A stretch of DNA of 34,583 nt from Epsilonproteobacteria bacterium (ex Lamellibrachia satsuma) (lineage in GTDB: Bacteria; Campylobacterota; Campylobacteria; Campylobacterales; Sulfurovaceae), in the NCBI GenBank assembly GCA_003934925.1, contig JQIX01000057.1, forward strand, positions 1-34,583, read 5' to 3'. The notes beneath the pieces are model-generated. The model was not told where the DNA came from. It was given only the letters and a program-made list of their open reading frames with translations, and ran no database searches. Numbering within the stretch: the first letter of the stretch is position 1; every line of letters begins with the position of its first letter. Shown here piece after piece: positions 30,828-34,583 of this stretch. Both the position numbers and the translations under genes were made by a program.

Positions 30828-32659
30828 GCATGATCCTTTTTTTCTATCAGTGATGCAGCTTCTTCTTCGTTCATAACCATATCATCTTTCAACTTTTTGA
30901 GATCACTGTTAATATCTATGAAGAGTATCTCTGCCATAGCGATGAGATATTTGCTGATATTGTAAGCGTAATCACTGTCGTTCATCAGGGAAGTCGCCAT
31001 CTGGTTGGTAATGAGGCCTTTTCTGATCAGTGTATCAAGTATACCGTTCGTAAGAATATCATATCTTTGTGCATGTACCTTAGCTTTGGAAAGTAATAAA
31101 ACAATAACATCTTCCTCCTCTGTTGTGGCAATAGTATGTAGATTCCTGAGTAATTCTGCCAATCCTTTGCGTATATCATTATATTGGGCTTGAATATGCT
31201 CATTTCTGCCGGAGGTATATTTGATCATGTTCTTTTGTAAATGTTTGGTACCTTTGATCGCTTCTACAATATCCCTGTTGGCAAGTTTAAGCTTATAGAG
31301 CTCTTCAATGTACTTAGAAGGCATATTTGCCTGCGCTCTGGTGGAAAAGTCAATGATCTCACCGTAAAGTTCCTTGATCCAGTGTTTGTAAAAATCATCG
31401 ATATCAATGGTCCGGTAAGTGTATAAATCTTTGACCACATCATCCAGATCCATGTCAGAAATGACATTTTCTTTTTTCAGGTCCAGGCCGCGTGTGATGA
31501 CATCAAATGCATTTTCATATAAGTGTTTTGTTTCCATGGTAATTGCCGAGAGTGCGGCAGAAGGATGGGCAAGGACAGACTCATCCAGATATTTAGGTTT
31601 GCCTTTATTGACCCCTTTAGGGATGAAAATAGTATTGAGGAACTTCACCAAAAGATGAATGAACGGAGAAACTGCCAAAACACCGATAACATTGAAAAGG
31701 GTATGGAAAAGAGAAAGTTTCATTGCATAATTCTCCAACCCGATACCAAGGAAACCGGACAGATAGTCTACGAGTTCGGTTAGCTGGTAGATAAAGGCAA
31801 TGGCAATGATCCCTGTTATGATATTGAAGATGAAATGGGCTACGGCCAGCCGCTTTCCGTTCTCATTGGATTTGAGTGATGCAAGTATGGCAGTGACCGT
31901 GGTACCGACATTTGCACCGATCGCCAGGGCAAGGGCATTGGCATAGTCTATTTGCCCTACTGCCAATGCAGTAATGATGATCGCCATAGTCGCAGAGCTT
32001 GACTGTATGATCACAGTAGCTGCTATACCGATAAGTACATAGACGAATATCCCTGCATATCCGGACATGGCATACTGGGCAAGGTTGATCCCTTCTTTCA
32101 TGGTCTCGAAGCCTTCTTTCATATATCCGATACCCAGGAAAATGATCCCCAGACCTATAAGGATAGATGCAATGCCTTTCCAACTGTCTGATTTCAAGGC
32201 AAAGGGTATGAAGATGCCTGTTATGATCATGGGCATGGCGTAAACTGATATCTTTATCTTCAGACCAAAGATAGAGACAAGCCATGCTGTGGCTGTTGTA
32301 CCGATGTTAGAGCCAAAGATCACTCCCACAGCCGAAGTCAGGGTCATCAGTTCAGCTGAGAGAAAGGAGATGACGATAATAGAGATAAGACTGGAACTCT
32401 GGACGATCGCTGTGGCAAGAAAACCGGTGACGATTGCTCTGGGAGTTGTACTTGTAAATCTTTCTAGAACTTTTTCAAGCAGACCACCGCTGAATGTCTT
32501 AAATCCGGTCTCCATGTATTCCATACCGATAAGAAAGAGTGCCACACCACCTAAAATAGTACTGATATTGGGGTAAAGTTCCAGAAGAAACAAGGCTCCC
32601 AATACTATGACAATGATGATAGGAGTAAAGATATTTTTATAAATATTAGTCATGTCCAT
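30824..32659 (-). CDS. Na+/phosphate cotransporter with PhoU-like tail
   Basis: A 611-residue protein. The N-terminal half (to about residue 350) has two inverted repeats of the Na/Pi cotransporter family with the QSSS motifs IVQSSSLISI and IIQSSSATMAII and GSNIGTTATAW/GANVGTTVTAI. The C-terminal 240 residues are all-helical and PhoU-like (LYENAFDVITRGLDLKKENV and following). It imports phosphate with sodium, or exports it. Two alternative starts exist (TTG 32665, ATG 32653); ATG 32659 is 8 nt after a perfect TATAAT. Confidence 0.9.
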   Translation of the reverse strand: MDMTNIYKNIFTPIIIVIVLGALFLLELYPNISTILGGVALFLIGMEYMETGFKTFSGGLLEKVLERFTSTTPRAIVTGFLATAIVQSSSLISIIVISFLSAELMTLTSAVGVIFGSNIGTTATAWLVSIFGLKIKISVYAMPMIITGIFIPFALKSDSWKGIASILIGLGIIFLGIGYMKEGFETMKEGINLAQYAMSGYAGIFVYVLIGIAATVIIQSSSATMAIIITALAVGQIDYANALALAIGANVGTTVTAILASLKSNENGKRLAVAHFIFNIITGIIAIAFIYQLTELVDYLSGFLGIGLENYAMKLSLFHTLFNVIGVLAVSPFIHLLVKFLNTIFIPKGVNKGKPKYLDESVLAHPSAALSAITMETKHLYENAFDVITRGLDLKKENVISDMDLDDVVKDLYTYRTIDIDDFYKHWIKELYGEIIDFSTRAQANMPSKYIEELYKLKLANRDIVEAIKGTKHLQKNMIKYTSGRNEHIQAQYNDIRKGLAELLRNLHTIATTEEEDVIVLLLSKAKVHAQRYDILTNGILDTLIRKGLITNQMATSLMNDSDYAYNISKYLIAMAEILFIDINSDLKKLKDDMVMNEEEAASLIEKKDHA

Positions 32660-32667
32660 ATGCAATA

Positions 32668-32673
32668 ATTATA
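32668..32673 (-). promoter_or_regulatory. -10 box 8 nt before the Na/Pi cotransporter ATG
   Basis: TATAAT on the minus strand, then TATTGCAT, then ATG at 32659. Near-leaderless arrangement. It is back to back with the plus-strand -10 at 32697. Confidence 0.6.
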
Positions 32674-32696
32674 CCGCTAATGTCTTATGATTTGGA

Positions 32697-32702
32697 TATA
32701 AT
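32697..32702 (+). promoter_or_regulatory. -10 box 6 nt before the ATG at 32709
   Basis: TATAAT, then CTTTTT, then ATG. Same spacing as for znuA, the VWA gene and DUF503. Confidence 0.65.
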
Positions 32703-32708
32703 CTTTTT

Positions 32709-32947
32709 ATGACAAATAATAAACGCATACAGCGTATAGATAAGAGTTTAGCCTACAAACAGCTATACTACAGATCATGCTTGACAATGTCTCTGTGGCT
32801 ATGGTGCTCATTCTTTATGAAGTACAGAGTGCTGACAGGTATGATGTGCCACAGCTTTCAAAAGAGGAACGTGAAACGATCAAGAAGGTATGGCTGTATC
32901 GTGATATTATTGCCAGGCGAAGCAAGGGGAAGATACCGCTGCACTAA
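32709..32947 (+). pseudogene. Small gene split by an apparent frameshift
   Basis: The frame from the leaderless ATG at 32709 gives about 20 sensible codons (MTNNKRIQRIDKSLAYKQ) and then turns into poor sequence. A second frame takes over near 32770 and encodes LQIMLDNVSVAMVLILYEV, then DVPQLSKEERETIKKVWLY, to TAA at 32945-32947. A single missing base just after 32762 would fuse the two into one protein of about 80 residues. The downstream part also has its own ATG at 32777 (56 residues), so a shorter intact gene is an alternative. The 3' end overlaps the convergent secreted-protein gene by 4 bp. Family unknown. Confidence 0.55.
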
Positions 32948-34389
32948 GGCCACTGCTTTCCAGGTTTTGCCCAGTCTTCTTTGTTCGCACTGCCAATCTG
33001 CCATTTTGCCTCCTCATACCATGTGGCGATCTCTTCGTCATCAAAGTTCTCAGAGGTAGGATAGGTATATTTCTTGGTCGGGTCGAGTCCGAAAGCAGCT
33101 TCTTTCGTATCCGGAACTTGGTCATTGTCACTATCTTTGGCTGTCTGGATAGCATCTTTGATGCAGTCACGATCCATATCCCCTACGTGACTTGGAGGGC
33201 AGTTACTGACCTTATATGGAAGCCACCATTCATGAAAGTGTCTATAGTGGCCATTTTCATGATGAGAGGCTGCTGCGAAGGTATCGATGCCGGTAACCGG
33301 GACCAGCTTAAAAGCATTGCCGTCATGTTGGACTGTTTTGAACGGAAATGATTCACCAAGTCCTTGTAAGTTACAAATATAATAGACACTATCAAACTGC
33401 TCGAAACGATAGTAGCCTAATATATCATCTGCAGAAGTTGTCTGGGAGGTTCCGCACTTGTGAGCAGGGTCACCAAATCTTGCCGAACCAACTCTCGCGC
33501 TTGTCTGAGACCAGTAGTAAAACCAGTTAGGCTCTTTTTGTGTAGGGTTGTTTTTGGCATCCCTTGGAAAGAAAACCAGTACTTTTTTCCTGTCTTGAGC
33601 ATTGCACAAACCGGTGTCGACTGTTGCTTCTATATATTTTTCTCCAAAATTTGCATTATATTTTGGAAGGCCTGTGTATTGTACATGGACAGTTGGACCT
33701 TTGGATGAAGGAGGATCGACGATTTTTTTGGAATTACCGATGTCTGGTATCTCCCAGACGATGTCCGCTTCATAACTTTTGGGAGTGACCCTAGCTTTCA
33801 ATTCCAGCTCAAACGTGCCAGGTGTATCGCTGCTGTATACAAACTTTTCTTTCTCGGAAGGAGAGATAATATTGAGATCAAGTTTCCCTCCAGCCACCTT
33901 TTTGATTGTTCCTGTTAAAGTTGGTTCATAGTGATTATTCTTATCAAACTTGAGTGAGACATGATCACCTTTTATTTTCCCGATCCAAATATTGGTTCGA
34001 TGTGAGCCGATCCTGTTGCTATATACATCAAAAATAAGATTCCCACCTGTGCAATCTGAAACAAAACGGTTCCCACTCATAGTACTTTTACACTGCATCC
34101 ACATATTTTTTTGAAATTTAATTTTTTTATTCTCTTTGTGATGTACTCTAAGGTTATACGGATAAATATTGATCTGCCGTAAAAGGTCGACTTTCCATTT
34201 TCCATTATATCCTGGACCACCGCTTATTTTATGCATCTCTAAATGTTCATGATAACTACTGCCATGCATAGGACCAGGTATTGTTCCTTTAAGAATGACA
34301 GCAACATTGGGACAATGAACTTTCCCACCATAAGAGTAAGCTGTAAGAAGCAAAAAACCACTCAGGAGTATTAAATATTTTTTTATCAT
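32944..34389 (-). CDS. Secreted protein with HExxH motif and calcium-loop repeats
   Basis: A 481-residue exported protein with a signal peptide (about 1-20). The mature part is beta-rich to about residue 360, with scattered Cys (26, 100, 113, 262, 312, 339, 397, 409) suggesting disulfides. Residues 376-389 read HHENGHYRHFHEWW: HExxH (377-381) with further His at 384 and 386, a possible zinc-protease centre. Acidic loops DMDRDC (404-409) and DSDNDQVPDTKE (419-430) resemble thrombospondin type-3 calcium repeats. The start lies 36 bp inside the right terminal repeat. No family recognised; protease activity is a hypothesis. Confidence 0.75.
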   Translation of the reverse strand: MIKKYLILLSGFLLLTAYSYGGKVHCPNVAVILKGTIPGPMHGSSYHEHLEMHKISGGPGYNGKWKVDLLRQINIYPYNLRVHHKENKKIKFQKNMWMQCKSTMSGNRFVSDCTGGNLIFDVYSNRIGSHRTNIWIGKIKGDHVSLKFDKNNHYEPTLTGTIKKVAGGKLDLNIISPSEKEKFVYSSDTPGTFELELKARVTPKSYEADIVWEIPDIGNSKKIVDPPSSKGPTVHVQYTGLPKYNANFGEKYIEATVDTGLCNAQDRKKVLVFFPRDAKNNPTQKEPNWFYYWSQTSARVGSARFGDPAHKCGTSQTTSADDILGYYRFEQFDSVYYICNLQGLGESFPFKTVQHDGNAFKLVPVTGIDTFAAASHHENGHYRHFHEWWLPYKVSNCPPSHVGDMDRDCIKDAIQTAKDSDNDQVPDTKEAAFGLDPTKKYTYPTSENFDDEEIATWYEEAKWQIGSANKEDWAKPGKQWP

Positions 34390-34425
34390 ATTTCATTCTA
34401 TCATTATTTGAAGCATAAAATCAAA

Positions 34426-34583
34426 TCTTAACTTTCGCACCTAAATAATCAATAAATTCTATCCAAAGACCCCTTAATTTCTATCGTAGACAGATACTAC
34501 CTTAGAGTACTTGACATCAATTTCTATAAGCAATATTTTTCACACATAACATCTTAATAAAGCCCTGTATACGGGGCTTTTAG
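34426..34583. repeat. Right copy of terminal inverted repeat
   Basis: 158 bp, the reverse complement of 3-159 with one extra A. It contains the C-terminal codons LNFRT plus stop of a K+-channel-like frame (plus strand) at its inner edge, although no channel gene precedes it here. That shows the sequence came from, or also exists at, another locus. Confidence 0.93.
34559..34580 (+). terminator. Hairpin terminator inside the right repeat
   Basis: AAAGCCC-N8-GGGCTTT followed by T, the mirror of the hairpin at 6-27. In this orientation it would stop plus-strand transcription leaving the window. Confidence 0.5.

Overview
The window looks like a chromosomal segment of a Campylobacterota (epsilonproteobacterial) chemolithotroph, with Sulfurovum or Sulfurimonas relatives the best guess. 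Support: moderate-to-low GC, dense overlapping genes, extended -10 promoters of the form TTTTGCTATAAT, and a gene set rich in sulfur and metal handling. This placement is inferred from protein character and promoter style, not from a marker gene. No rRNA, tRNA, CRISPR array or complete transposase gene is visible.

Left third (about 1-12,000, minus strand): one tightly packed series of 13 genes. From a TetR regulator with a palindromic operator it runs through a complete tripartite RND efflux pump (TolC-type channel, adaptor, pump), a DUF4395 membrane protein, a CDF metal exporter, two rhodaneses, a TauE/SafE exporter, a small coiled-coil protein, an outer-membrane barrel, a DUF4282 protein and a K+ channel, and it ends at a hairpin terminator. 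All gaps are 32 bp or less. This reads as one inducible export and sulfur-stress regulon.

Middle (12,000-19,400): archaemetzincin, pentapeptide-repeat protein, periplasmic thioredoxin and ArsR regulator, with a CopZ-type Fe-S/Zn metallochaperone divergent from arsR; a ZnuABC zinc importer; a peptidoglycan-binding-domain protein; and a VWA protein with a degenerate metallopeptidase motif.

19,400-22,170: a 266-bp MITE with 31-bp terminal inverted repeats and a 5-bp target duplication sits in the 5' leader of a MotA/MotB-like (ZorAB-like) proton-channel pair. The pair is followed by an overlapping 56-codon gene.

22,170-28,930: MltG, a lysine-rich histone-like protein, an RraA-family protein, then an operon for B12-dependent glutamate mutase (S and E subunits, MutL-type ATPase) with an AMP-forming ligase, followed by a DUF503 protein. 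28,970-34,390: small conserved proteins, a Na/Pi cotransporter, a frameshifted small gene and a secreted HExxH protein with calcium-loop motifs.

Two features cut across regions. The window ends are a 157/158-bp inverted repeat that supplies the last codons of the K+ channel gene. Several genes also have a perfect TATAAT only 6-8 nt before their ATG and no Shine-Dalgarno sequence, which points to leaderless mRNAs.
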